Shown here piece after piece: positions 26,340 to 37,620 of a stretch of 64,000 bases of DNA. Each line of letters begins with the position of its first letter. Position 1 is the stretch's first letter. The position numbers were made by a program, and so were the translations under genes. This DNA comes from Ziziphus jujuba (taxonomy: Eukaryota > Streptophyta > Magnoliopsida > Rosales > Rhamnaceae): contig NC_083382.1 in NCBI RefSeq assembly GCF_031755915.1, positions 13,297,001-13,361,000 on the forward strand. The letters run 5' to 3'. The notes below the pieces were generated by a model. That model saw only the letters and a list, made by a program, of their open reading frames with translations. It ran no database searches and was not told the DNA's origin.

Positions 26340-26550
26340 CATTGCATTTCTTTTTCATGAATACTATACCTTATTTAAAAATATTCTCTTCTTATCATTA
26401 TGATATTATATATACAAATTGATTATTTTATGAAAATAATTTTATTATGTATATATATATATTTAATTTTAATGCATAAAAGAAAATTAACACTATTTAA
26501 TTTAATTGATAATAGAATAGTTATCTATTTAATATAAGATGATTTTGTGC
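26340..26550 (+). repeat. duplicated segment shared with 29890-30080
   Basis: GCATTTCTTTTTCATGA, TATCATTATGATA and AATGCATAAAAG...ATTAACACTATTTAATTTAA recur in the same order downstream at 29890-30080. Together with the copies at 24928 and 26666 this shows that the ZW10-tail/MMP region was duplicated in tandem and later scattered by insertions. Confidence 0.55.
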
Positions 26551-26632
26551 GAAAGCCTCTAGGTCCTGAATTCAACCAGGCCTTGTTAGATATCCATCCC
26601 TCGTTAGTTTAGAATATTTATTGTAACTCCTG

Positions 26633-26637
<5 letters not shown>

Positions 26638-26663
<26 letters not shown>
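26638..26663 (+). repeat. poly-A tract
   Basis: About 25 A residues immediately precede the ZW10 exon-14 copy. It might mark the end of a retroelement insertion; no body was recognised. Confidence 0.7.
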
Positions 26664-26665
<2 letters not shown>

Positions 26666-26666
<1 letters not shown>

Positions 26667-26880
26667 GGTGCAAGGTTTTGTCGAGGCCATATTTACAGGC
26701 ATATTCAAATATGAGAAAATAATGCAAAATGCTAGTTCTCATAACTACATTTCAAAGGACATGTGAAAAGATTTTTGTTCTCGACCTTCCAACTCATGAA
26801 GGGAAATAATCAACAAAACAACAATTAATACAAATTCACCCTAGTTGTTTTCTTTAATTTTTTATTTATGTTGCAGCAAA
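26666..26880 (+). pseudogene. duplicated last exon and 3' UTR of ZW10
   Basis: GGTGCAAGGTTTTGTCGAGGCCAT matches ZW10 exon 14 (9627-9650) and continues in register through its 3' UTR (CATGTGAAAAGATTTTTGTTCTCGACCTTCC, AATACAAATTCACCCTAG, TTTTTATTTATGTTGCAGCA). Translation gives VQGFVEAIFTGI and then diverges without the family end (SLRKECLGRL). The other 13 exons are absent. It is the left end of the second copy of the ZW10-tail/MMP segment, not a gene. Confidence 0.75.
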
Positions 26881-27104
26881 GTTTTTGCATGGGACAAATC
26901 TTGCTCTTAGGTCCATACACACTGTCAATCAGCCTTCGAGATCAGCCAAGACAAAAAAGAATAAGCGTCTTATTAGTTATATACCCCATCGATCTCTTGG
27001 CTAGGGAATCGATGCGTGTTGGGGCTCCTCAAGGATACCCTAATCCCTAAGTTACCCTAACCATGTAGCACCTGTCAAAAAGTTGGGCTGTTTGGTCTTT
27101 CAGT

Positions 27105-28290
27105 AATGTTAGAAAATACTAATAATTTATACTAAAAAGGATACCAAGATGAGGAATAATTTAATGTGACATTTAATTTAAAAATTTACATCGTTGCCAT
27201 GTCATTATTAACAAAATAATTTATTTTTAATATTTCTAGATATCTTGTTAGATTTTTTAAAAAAAATATAAAAACAGGAATAGATATTGCATTTAGGACT
27301 CCACATCTCACGAACAACCATCGCCAGAAGCAAAAGGCTTCGCTGCACTGTTGCCACTACTCCACCCACCAGCCTCCTCTTTACCCATAAACTACATGCT
27401 TCAGCCACAACTCCACCCGCCAGCCTCCTCTCTACCCATAAACTACATGCTTCAGTCTTTTTCTTCTTCTTCTTCACTGCAGGTAAGCCATATTTCTTTA
27501 TTCTTTTCTTCCCTGTTGTTATGTCAGTTTAGCTTATTGGATTATCAACACCTAATTAACGTCCATAACTCTCAGACCAATCAACCAATCCTCTTGTGTG
27601 GTTTTAGAAGGAAATGATGATCTTCAAATTGATGTTTTTTTATTATATATATATATATATATATAAAATTTTGATGAGAATATGTCTGAACCGATTTCTT
27701 TTCTGTAATGGATATATTTTGTTGGTTTGCTTTTTCTTTTTCAGTGCAAGAGAAAGAGACTGATTTGAGGTTTAATAGGTTTTGCACACATTTAGTAATC
27801 ACAATACAACAAATTGAGAGAGAAGATAATGAACACGCTCTGAAAAAAAAAAAAAAAATACCAAAAATATTGGGTTCATTACTGTTGCTGCACTTTTGAA
27901 GAACTTTACCTTGCGGAACTTCTTCCAGTTGCTGCTGCAGTTAACAAGCTTATCACCATTTTTTTTAGTTTTTAAGTTGTGGCCAGTAGAGAGGAGGTTG
28001 GTGTGTGGAGGTATGGCGACAATGCACAAAAGCCTTCAGCTTCCGACGATGGCTATTCTTGAGATGGAGACCCCTAAAAGCAATATCTATTCATGTTTTT
28101 CTTTTTTCTTTTTTCTTTTTTTAAAAATTTAATTTAATAGGATATCTAATAAAATATTAAGAATGAATAATTTTATTAATAAATCAGTATTAACATGGTA
28201 ATGATGTGGATTTTTTAACTGAATGTCATATTAGATTCCATCTCATTTTGGTATTCTTCTTGATACAAATTGTTGATATCCCTAGCATTA
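27105..28290. mobile_element. MULE-like MITE with long terminal inverted repeats
   Basis: The left arm (about 27105-27440) and right arm (about 27960-28290) are diverged inverted copies over roughly 300 bp: AATGTTAG against AATGCTAG at the tips, GGATACCAAGATGAG against GAATACCAAAATGAG, then ATAGATATTGCATTTAGG, CCATCGCCAGAAGC and ACCAGCCTCCTCT with their inverse partners. The middle is AT-rich and has no transposase. The left arm contains a ~45-bp stretch twice (27359-27404 and 27410-27455). I could not find a clear target-site duplication. Long arms of this kind are typical of Mutator-like non-autonomous elements. Confidence 0.75.
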
Positions 28291-29407
28291 TTTTTGATTT
28301 TTTTATGATAAATGAATGATATTTTAGAAATTTAAAATTGTTTATCATGATTACCAAGGAATCAGAATTTCTAAAACAGTTCTCAACCTGCGTTCAAATT
28401 AGCTTTCTGGTCATCAAAATTATTTAATAAACAAATTGAAAGCAATTTTACCAAAAACCAATTGACTTCTAAAATTGTGCTAGAATTGAATGTAAACTCT
28501 ATCGACTTAATCCCAAACAGGGCTTGACTCCTTTCATACATATGCTGTCCTTCATGGCACAGCAATTCCTACCTTGCATACTTAAAGCCCATCTAGGCCT
28601 GACGAATGCGGGCCTCAGTTATCCTGAGAGGCCCGTATCGGCTTAAATCCAAGGTTACATCTCCCTGGTTTCGTTATTTGGGCTTATGAATTTTCAGGCT
28701 TTTAGGGGATCTCAAAAGGTGCCCTGCAATTTTTGTTAGAAAAATTTGATTTACATAAGCATCTCATTTTCTATCTTAAACTGAATTGTTTCGTTTTATT
28801 TGTTTACGTACTTATAAAAAGGAGATCAAGAAAGAGATGAAAGGGTAAATGGACAAGAGTGGTAAATTGCACGCAGCATACTTTCAATTTGTTTTTATTT
28901 TTTAGACCTAAATTGGATAATTTATAATATTAAAAAATATAATCCATATTATAAAGTTCCAAAATATAAACTAATTATGCATAAGAGAATTAGGAGACAA
29001 TAAATCAAATTATAGAGTAATAATAAATCTTTAGAAAAATGATACTTTAATAAAAACTTGGCATTTATTTAAAAAAAAGAAGGTAAAAACGACATCAATT
29101 ACTTTAAATTGCAAAGCTTATTATGATGTAAGGAAATTCTGAAACAGAAGAAGTATAAAAGCAAATAAATAAACTACTATTAGTTAACAATTTTCAATTT
29201 CCATCAATATATGATCAATCAATGGCTCAATAAAAACATCAATATCATTGCCAAAGTTTCAAGACCTTCATCCCAAAAGTGGTTCAAATTATCATCCAAT
29301 GGCTCTATAAAAACATCCATATCATTACCATGTGTTTTGGTCCAAAATTTTCGAGTCAACACAAAAAATAAAAGTAAATTTTACGTTTAGAAAATCAAAA
29401 TAATCTC
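28291..29407. other. intergenic with second copy of ZW10 3' flank
   Basis: Bases 28291-28740 hold nothing recognisable. Bases 28765-29010 resemble 11430-11840 and, in part, 9898-10060. Within 29215-29345 a phrase (AATGGCTC...TAAAAACATC) occurs twice in tandem, about 75 bases apart. No gene. Confidence 0.5.
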
Positions 29408-29660
29408 CTAGTAAGGACCATTATAACATGGAAAGGTTTTAATGGTATCAATATCAAGCTTCCCATTAACATCCAAATTGAGAAAGTCTTGGTATCTTTT
29501 AACTGCCGTCTCCAAAACGACGTCGGAGTGGTTGTTGTTGAAGCATGTGGCATGGTATTCATGGTCCTTTAGGTATTCAAACGCATAGAGACAGTACCTT
29601 AGCTCATGGAAGCCAAAGGTGGTTTGACCTTTGCTTATTTCCCTCAAGGCTAAAACAATC
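29408..29660 (-). pseudogene. matrix metalloproteinase propeptide fragment, second copy
   Basis: Reads MREISKGQTTFGFHELRYCL, EYLKDHEYHATCFNNNHSDV and VLETAVKRYQDFLNLDVNGK, the same propeptide segment as at 10176-10499. It ends before any PRCGVPD cysteine switch and before any zinc-binding catalytic domain. The upstream sequence to about 29790 matches that of the first copy. Both relics were probably already truncated when duplicated. Confidence 0.72.
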
Positions 29661-30471
29661 CTAATGGATTTGAGTGTAATATGGGTCCAAATTGAATGAA
29701 TGAGTTACAAGAGGTAGTTGTATAACAAGGATTATCACATGCAAAGCTCTCAAAAGACCTTAATTCGGTAGCCACTGAAACAACTTAGTAAGTCATCAGA
29801 ACCAAGGTTGGTTCTTTATGTTACTTCTATATAGCCACATAGGATTTAACCCACTATAACACAACGAACATAATTATAATCCTGCTGCATTTCTTTTTCA
29901 TGACCACCCTATTAATAAAATTCCTCTTTTATGATTATGATACTACTACAAAATACTACTACTCATCATTTGTTGGGTAATTTCATTATATTTATATTAA
30001 TTCTAGTTCTAATACATAAAAAGGAATCGTCAGCACTGTTTAATTAACGATGGAATGGTTTTCAATTTAAAAAAAGGATTGATTTCCCAAATCCAATACT
30101 TTTAGTCCAAATCGGGACTGTTTACTTTTCATTTCAGCGGTTGAACAACAGAAAATGATTGATCTAAAAAAAATAAAAATAAAAAATTATAAGAAAAATG
30201 TAAAGAAAATGAGAAACTCATATGTAGGGGTGACTTGAAATATTGCCATGAATGGTTCACTAAAATTCTTTGCCATGAAACAAATCTCAAAAAAGGGTGT
30301 AACACTTGATCGGTCTGAAAGAAAGAAAGTGAAAGACCACTCATAATGATATAATAGATCATACTGACATTAGAATGACCTGCGATTCCGACAGAGCTCC
30401 ATAACATCAAAAAATCTATTTCTAAATTTTATAACAATCCCAGCTCCTTTCTTTTACCACTATAAAATTCT
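29661..30471. other. MMP upstream relic, then PDIL2-3 3' flank
   Basis: Bases 29690-29800 and 29890-30080 are duplicated segments (partners at 10540-10620, 24928-25050 and 26340-26550). Bases 30120-30471 are non-coding and lie directly after the PDIL2-3 stop codon on its strand, so they likely include its 3' UTR. Confidence 0.5.
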
Positions 30472-33400
30472 TCACAATTCATCCTTGCTTGTGTTATCTT
30501 CTCCCATTAGTTCTTCAAGGGAGAATTCATCCTCTTCAATGATCTCTCCGTCTTTACCATCCCATGGTTCTGTCTTCACAATCTTCGGAACTCCTTCTAG
30601 AGGCAAGTTTCCTTTGCCTCCACGCCCAGCTTCCTTTACAAATTCTCTGAGAAAACCCCCACACTACGTTAATTCTTTCATTCATTCTGATGATGAAAAT
30701 CAAGATTTCAAGTGAAAATAGATGACTTACATAATCTGATCGAGCTCGAAAGCACTCTTAAGTGGGGCATAAGCACCTTTCTTCACATTCAGGGCTACCA
30801 ATGCCGGATATCCATACCCACCAACACCTACACGGTTTTCAAGGTCTGGTTGCTTACCAGCAGCCGCCCAGACATAGCTGCAAAACAGAAAAGAAAAAGG
30901 AAAATGAAACCAACTCAGCAGAGGAATTTTTGAGAAGGGGGAGGGGATGGCATGTTAGTTAAGAAATCTCAGGAACTTGCCTGTAGGGACTTCGTTTGAA
31001 CTTCTCCGCAACTGATAGTAATTGTTGAATGTACTTGTTCCTCCCTTCTGCTTTGGAGTCCAAAATGTCAGGGAGGAAAGCCACAAAGCAGATAGCAGCC
31101 GAACCACACTTGTCTTCCATGACATCCTACAAAGAAAAAATAAAAGCTTTATGGTACCCGGGCTAATTATTTGACAAAGATTAAAATATTGATAGAAAGC
31201 TAAGAGCTTACATGGCTAGTCAGTTCAGTCACTTCAGGAGGTGCAACATTTGTATCCAGCTGTTCAAGAGCAAATGATTCAATTGCTGAAGCAGTCCTTG
31301 CACCCTCATATGGGATAGGGGTATCTTTGTCAGCACCAAATACCAAAATGGTGGGGAACCCTTGAACATTGAACCTGCTCATCAAAGACTGAAACGAGCA
31401 CCCAGTTAGAATAAGATGATTCCAGAATGAAGCTATGCATATTCATCAGTATGCACATCCACATCATAGGTCAAACCAATAAGTAATGGGAAATAAAAGA
31501 GAATAAAAACAAGTAAAAAAATCAAGAAACTGATGAATTTCTCAAGACTTCATCAATATTACATCAACAATATGTCTCATATCCATGGCATTTAATCAAA
31601 ATAAACATTCTATTGGCGATTGAATATAAAAATGTGATAGTACCTAAAAACAAGACAATAAGAACAAGAATAATATAAGAAAATGCTACACATTGGAGAT
31701 AGAAATATAAACTAACTTATATGGAGGAACCAGCATGACAGATCTGCAATGAATCTACGTATCTGAATTGGAAGTAATGCAAGAAATGATAGACAGAAGT
31801 TAAAGATCAACCAACTATATCTACTTACTTGTGAAACAACCTAAAAGCAAACTTATGGAGAAGAATAATTTAGACACCATTCCAGGATCCAGATCCCATG
31901 ACAACAACAGATGAAGGTGGGCAAGGATTGGGAAGAAGGGGGGAGGGACATTGAGGGTTTGAACTAAAATGGATTCAGGTTTTGGGTTTCACCTAAAACT
32001 GAAAGGGAGACAATTAGCTCCCCATACGCTTCTCAAAACTTACTCTGGAGTCAATCACCTGTCCCAAACCACACCCTCATAAAAAAAAGTAACAAAAGCA
32101 TACTACTGATTTGCATCCCATGTTGGTTACTTAAAATCCAAATTTACCTTCTCTGCGTCACAGTCAACATGACCCAACTTGACCTTCCCCTTTAAGCTAT
32201 TAGCAGCCTTCTTCCACTCAGGTGCCAACTTTTTGCAGTGTCCACACCTTCAAAAAAGAAAATTGGATAAGATTATGATGACAATTTGCTATAACCACTG
32301 CAACTTATGCACATGTTTTAGACTGGTGGACCAATTAACATAAAGCTCATAAAGATCTAAGAATCAAAAGGCACTTACCAAGGTGCAAAGAACTCCACAA
32401 CCCAAAGGTCTTTACTTTTAAGCACCAGTTCATCAAAATTGCGGGAGTTTAATTCTATTGAAGCACTAGGTTCGGATTTTTCACTTGATCCTCCTGTTGC
32501 TTTTCCACTCAAGCGTTCCTTCAAAAGCGCCTTTATCTAAAAAGGACAGACAGAACAGTTAGCATATACATGTTTTCCAATGCAAGTTTATATATAAAGG
32601 AATAAGCAACTCACAAGCCATATGCACAAGCCACATGAATTTTGTAGCTATCTTTTGTCATTTTTATATAGTTATATTCATAGAAGAAATAATAAATAGT
32701 CAATTCGAGTGAAGCTACTGTTCTTGCCTTCTAGCCTCAGAAGTGGGACCTTAATGTGGAGATGACAGAATAGACTTGCCAAGAATGGGAGATGATAGTT
32801 CTGGTGAAATCAACTAATTGCCATGCACAACGAATTGATTATTTACACCTTTCGATGCACAGAAAATGTATGAACAAGTTCTAAGGTTATTTTTACATTA
32901 ATTATAAACTCCATATTATGACATGAGTTTCTTTTCGTAAAAACAAAAAGCCATTTTAGATTCTGTTTCCAATCCATCCAATACTACCAGTAAAGAAATT
33001 TCTTAGATGACTGAAAAAATTCCAAAGAATTTGAACAGGAGATTAAAACAAACCTGTTGGAGAGCAAATTCTGCAATGGGTTTGACATCTCTCGCTCCTT
33101 GATAGTCTACAGGAGCTTTTCCAGGTGCAAACACCTTGATTGTTGGAAATCCTCTAATCCCATATTCCTGTAAAGTAATTAATACGCCAATAACCAAGTA
33201 GTTCTCGTAAGCAACTAGAAGTTATAAATCAGAAAAGCTTCAGATTCTGTAATGAAGCTCGTAAGACTGGGAAAGTTAGCTTTTGGAAGAATGGAAACTG
33301 TCAAAAAGTTCACTTCTCCTCCTAAATTAAGAGTAAAAAATTGCTGTCCGCAGAATAAAAACCTGAGCAAGGGCCTTGTGTTCATCAGCATCAAGAGCTG

Positions 33401-34488
33401 CCACAGTAGCCACACCCTTCAAGACGGTAGCTGCCTTCTCCCATATAGGTGTTAATGCTTGACAATGTCCACACCAAGGTGCAAAGAACTCAACCAAAAC
33501 AACTCCATTTGAGTTCAGAACCTGTCATCATTCAAAGGTTTAAGTTCAAAGTAATATGAGTCAGATTCTGGCCTTCTCTATAAAATTATGGTTTGCCAAC
33601 AAATGATAAAGATTAACCTTTTCTATAACATATGATATCCAACAGTGCCAATTTCGAACCAAAGATCTAAATATTCGAATAAATTCATTAACAAAAATGA
33701 AAATGACATTCAAATATACTCCCTCAGTGCAACAAACAAATCCATATACACGTAATAAGTGCTAAACTACTGTAAAGAACAACTTATATGAAAGATAATG
33801 AGGAGAAAAAAAAAATTGAATTAATATGTTGCTTGAAAATGAATTCTCAAATCACTAAGGTGGTTGAGGTTTTTGATTAAAAGAAAAATTCCTTTAGAAC
33901 ATAAACCCAGCTGACCATGTGCTCAACTACGAAACAAAGAACATCAAAACAAAAGCTTATTATCATTATACAATGTTCTGCTACAAAATCGACTTGCCTA
34001 TCGATACCCAAAATCCCCTAAAACTGAAAAGCAATATACAATATCCTAAAAGTAATTAGCGAAATATATACATAAATCCAATAGATTCCGCTAATACATG
34101 GTAATATTCGTTAATAATTAAATTTAATAGCAATTTTCCATTGCTTTTCAGAGCAAAACATCAAACACCAATAGCTTGTTTTTGGTTTCAAAAAGCACCA
34201 TAAATACTTCCGAAAAGAAAACTGATCAGTACCCAGCTACACTTTCGCCAAAAAGATTGAAAATTTCTAATAAGCAACACGGAATATCGAAGAATTCGAA
34301 AATAGGCATGCTACAGATACTGCCATAGCTACCGAAAATTGTACCTTGGACTTGAAGTTGGACGCAGTTAGCTGAATTACGGGTGACGATGGTCCGTACA
34401 GAGCGTCACATATATTGAAGACGAAGAAAAGTGTGAATAAGACTGAAGTGGCTTTGAACAACGACGACCGGGATCGATCTCCGCTCAT
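30472..34488 (-). CDS. PDIL2-3: protein disulfide isomerase, PDIL2-3 type (two a-type thioredoxin domains)
   Basis: Nine exons on the minus strand: 34345-34488, 33363-33521, 33054-33167, 32379-32536, 32148-32247, 31212-31388, 30981-31126, 30731-30877, 30472-30646; 439 codons plus stop, the family length (about 440). An N-terminal hydrophobic segment (residues about 10-29) is a signal peptide. Two thioredoxin domains each carry the active site WCGHC (Cys65/Cys68 and Cys193/Cys196), each followed by the cis-proline motif (GFPTI). A C-terminal P5-type domain and an acidic tail end in KDEL, the ER-retrieval signal. Family knowledge: such enzymes form and shuffle disulfides in the ER lumen and are induced by ER stress. 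Intron 7 starts GC instead of GT. I see no lesion. Confidence 0.95.
30878..30980 (-). other. GC-AG intron 7 of PDIL2-3
   Basis: The exon ends CCCTACAG and the intron begins GCAAGT; the acceptor is TTTTGCAG before 30877. Joining restores the expected [13 protein letters not shown]. The donor context (CAG|GCAAGT) is the strong match to U1 that GC introns usually show. Confidence 0.85.
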
Positions 34489-35248
34489 TCTCTCTGTTTC
34501 TTGCTCGCTCGCTCGCTCGCTCTCTGAGATTTACTCTCTCTCTGATTCTGATCAGAACAGAAAACCTTTCGACGCCGAGGTCGAGTATATTGAGCACGAC
34601 GGGAGCTACGTGTGCGGCCCAATCACAATCTTACACGTCGGACGGCCAAAAGTTCATTGGAGTCGTTGGATTTTGATTGGTTTTTAAGAGTAAGGATTGG
34701 GAAATTGAATTTCTTGACCCTTTAATTTCTTTTTTTCTTTTTCTTTCAAGGAAAGCCCTTAATTTCTTTTCTTTTCTTTTTCTTTTTTTATAATTATAAA
34801 GCCCTTAAATGGACTACATAGATTAACATTTATTTTCATGGCTGTTCATAAGACCTTGAGTGTCATATATAACAAAATAGATAAAAATAACTAAATAAAA
34901 TTTTATTTCTATATTTATCATCAACAATAAATTACACAAACTCCTTTTTTAATTTCAAAATTTTTCATATAAACATCTTCATTTTCTTTATAAAAAAAAT
35001 TGCACATATTTTCATTGTAATTTCAATTTTCTTAGTCAATTTTTAAAATAACATGGCCAATATGGTTACTTTTTTATAATGACAAAAATACCCTAAACTA
35101 TTAAATATGAAAAGTAGCAAAATAAATTATTCCATCTCTTATTTTATAAATAAATTTGTTTTTCGAAAATTTGAAATAAAGTGTTTGAACAAAAATAATA
35201 TATAATTTGTTTATTTTGAGATCACAGTATCTTTAATCACCTTGTGCC
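34489..35248. other. PDIL2-3 5' flank, then AT-rich DNA
   Basis: A short (GCTC)n repeat at 34503-34521 and CT-rich sequence probably lie in the PDIL2-3 5' UTR and promoter. From 34690 the sequence is AT-rich. The last bases before 35249 may already belong to the pararetrovirus relic, since the phrase GCCATTGTAGA joins in frame to 36400. Confidence 0.45.
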
Positions 35249-35256
35249 ATTGTAGA
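35249..35256 (+). repeat. hAT target-site duplication, left
   Basis: ATTGTAGA here and at 36392-36399 flanks the element exactly. Eight bases is the hAT-family length. Confidence 0.9.
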
Positions 35257-36043
35257 TAGGGGTGGGCACGGATTGGGTTGGTTCGGTTTTGGACCGAAAT
35301 ACAACCCAATCCATACATATCGGTTTTTCTAATTTACAATCCAAACCAAACCATTGAAGTATTAAATCCAAACCAAACCAAACCATTTATGATCGGTTTG
35401 GTTTGGATTGGTTGATCGGTTTGAAACTTACTAATTTATAAATATATAATACAAATAAAAAATTTTCCAAATATAAAATATAAATAATAAATTATAATTA
35501 TCCAAACATAAAATACAATTAGAATAATACAACATAGTCTACAATGGAAAATAAAAAAGAAAATGTAGCAAATGATACACATCATGCACTTATTAAATAG
35601 CAAACATTAATGTCATCATCTCACTCCTATAAAATCAAATTAAAATTGTTAGAACAAATAATGTAAAATAATACATTCGTCAAAATTCATTCACTCAAGA
35701 ATCAATGCATAATTCCTTTTTTTTTTAACTTTAAAACTTTGGTAAATCATAAGTCAATCAACGTTGACAGGTTCACTAATTTTAGTTGATTCTGTAAGCT
35801 CTACAAAGATCAAAACAATAAAATTAGCAATAAATTATATTTAAACATTTATATATATATATATATATAAGTACCAATTGGATACAATATATGTAGATAT
35901 ATATATGATAGGGATGTAAAAATATATATATATATATATGGTGATGGTGATGGATTGGTGGTGGGCGGCAACAAAGGTAAATGTTTAGTTTAGCGTTACA
36001 ACTTACAATTTGATTTAGGATTTGGGATATGGGGATGTAAAAG

Positions 36044-36074
<31 letters not shown>

Positions 36075-36391
36075 TATATTAAAAATCAATATATAAAAAT
36101 GGAAAAAAAATTTAAAAACTAATGTATAAAAATGAAAAAAATATTCTAAAATTAATATATAAAAATTAAAAAAATTAAAAATATATAATTTTTTAGTTAT
36201 ATAATATATTATTTGTATTGGATTGGATTGGATTGGATTTATATTTCTAATCCATAACCAATCCAATCCATACAATTTATAATATTTTGAACCCAATCCA
36301 ATCCAATTGATGTAAAAATCCAATCCAAACCGTTAAAAATGGATTGGATTGGGCGGATTGAACGGATTGGATTGGATTTTGCCCACCCCTA
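35257..36391. mobile_element. non-autonomous hAT element
   Basis: It starts TAGGGGTGGGCA and ends TGCCCACCCCTA, a perfect 12-bp terminal inverted repeat, flanked by the 8-bp duplication ATTGTAGA. The 1135-bp body has no transposase. Both ends are rich in short subterminal repeats: GGTTTGG/CCAAACC on the left (35270-35420) and GGATT/AATCC on the right (36215-36380), which in this family bind transposase. The middle is AT-rich with (TA)n at 35849-35870, 35921-35938 and 36058-36080. Removing it rejoins the pararetrovirus sequence. Confidence 0.92.
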
Positions 36392-36399
36392 ATTGTAGA

Positions 36400-37090
36400 C
36401 GAATAAGAATTCTTCATAAAGCTCCTCTTCAAATTGAATAAAGATATCAATCCTACTAAGGCTACACATTCAACGATGACTCCCACTAAATCTTGCATTG
36501 GAAAGAAAAGAATGCAAGAAACTTCTTCAACAATGATTGATTGAGCCAACCACCTTCTCATGCGCATGTCAACCATTTATGTAGAAAAAAGATTGAAGAA
36601 AGTTAAAGGCAAAAAGAGATTGGTGATCGATTATAAGCCTTTAAACAGGTTTCTTCAAGGTAAAAAATTCCCTCTTTTCCAATCTCCAAGAAGCAAAAAT
36701 CTTCTCTAAGTTTGATATCAAAGCAGGTTTTCGCCAAATAGGTATACATCCTGAAGAGCACAGCTTTTTGTATACGGAATGACCAATACCAATGGATAGT
36801 ATTGCCATTTGAACTTAAAGTTGCTCTATCACTATTCCAAAAGGCAATGACTCAATTCCTAGAGCCCATCCTTCATTGTAGCCTTAGTATATATTGAGGA
36901 AGAAGAGGCCCATGAAAGACTTCTACAAGAATTTTATAAGATAATGTCAACCCATGGAATCATCCTCTCCAAGCCCAAAATGCATATCAGATAGGCCTAT
37001 ATTGATTTCCTAGGAATGCAGCTGCAAGGAGAAAGAATAGTCCCAAGATCCCACATGATTGAAGAATTAACAAAATTCCCAAATAATAAT
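36400..37090 (+). pseudogene. pararetrovirus reverse transcriptase, first part
   Basis: In the plus frames the sequence shows the protease-RT linker (THSTMTP, about 36465) and RT motif KKRLVIDYKPLNRF (about 36617-36655), then FDIKAGFRQIGIHPE (36713-36757). Downstream the frame breaks repeatedly by stops and small shifts. The RT aspartate pair region (about 36880-36900) is present only in decayed form. Caulimovirid RT copies pregenomic RNA into DNA; this copy cannot. It ends at the 9-bp target site of the MULE and continues at 43098. Confidence 0.75.
37082..37090 (+). repeat. MULE target-site duplication, left
   Basis: AATAATAAT here and at 43089-43097. Nine bases is the Mutator-superfamily length, though the sequence itself is simple. 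Confidence 0.85.
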
Positions 37091-37316
37091 GGGGAATTTG
37101 GCCCTATACCCTTATTTTAAACACCTTAACGAAAAATACCCCTGCCCTTTAAAACTTTTCTCATCTACCCATCTTTTTTTCATTATTCCAACTTTATCCT
37201 TACTCCGTAAACCACGTGCAATTTCTTTCCATCACTGATCAATATCTCACCTATCACATTCCACATCCAGACAGAGCTTTTACAGTTTTAGTAGCTCACC
37301 TCTTCTTCTCTGCTGC

Positions 37317-37620
37317 TTGTCTTCTGGTGATGTTCCTCCCCAGCATCTGTCTACAACCCCATCGCTTCCAATCAGCTCCTTCTGGCTGATTACGGCTGGG
37401 TTTGTTCAAGAAATCTCTTCCAAGGTCAGCAGAGTGGTGGTTTCGGATCACTACAAGACCGCAGTAGATTGCAGTGAGAGTTCTTGTTTAGTTGGTGAGA
37501 ATGTGGAGTGGGTTATTGACATCCGGAGGAGTGGAGCTACTGTTGTTTTTGATTATTTCAAGGAAAGAGCTGGTAGTGGTATAAAAGATTTGAATTTTGT
37601 TTCGATGAGGGTTTGATCTT
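37317..37620 (+). other. exon-like open frame of unknown origin inside the MULE
   Basis: A 99-codon frame with better codon texture than its surroundings (KVSRVVVSDHYKTAVDCSES, GENVEWVIDIRRSGATVVFD). I do not recognise the family. It begins about 225 bases inside the element end. A further piece at about 37810-37880 (NDSLRQSYEIALVAGAFGDC followed by GT) also looks like an exon. Both may be captured host sequence; neither is shown to be expressed. Confidence 0.4.
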
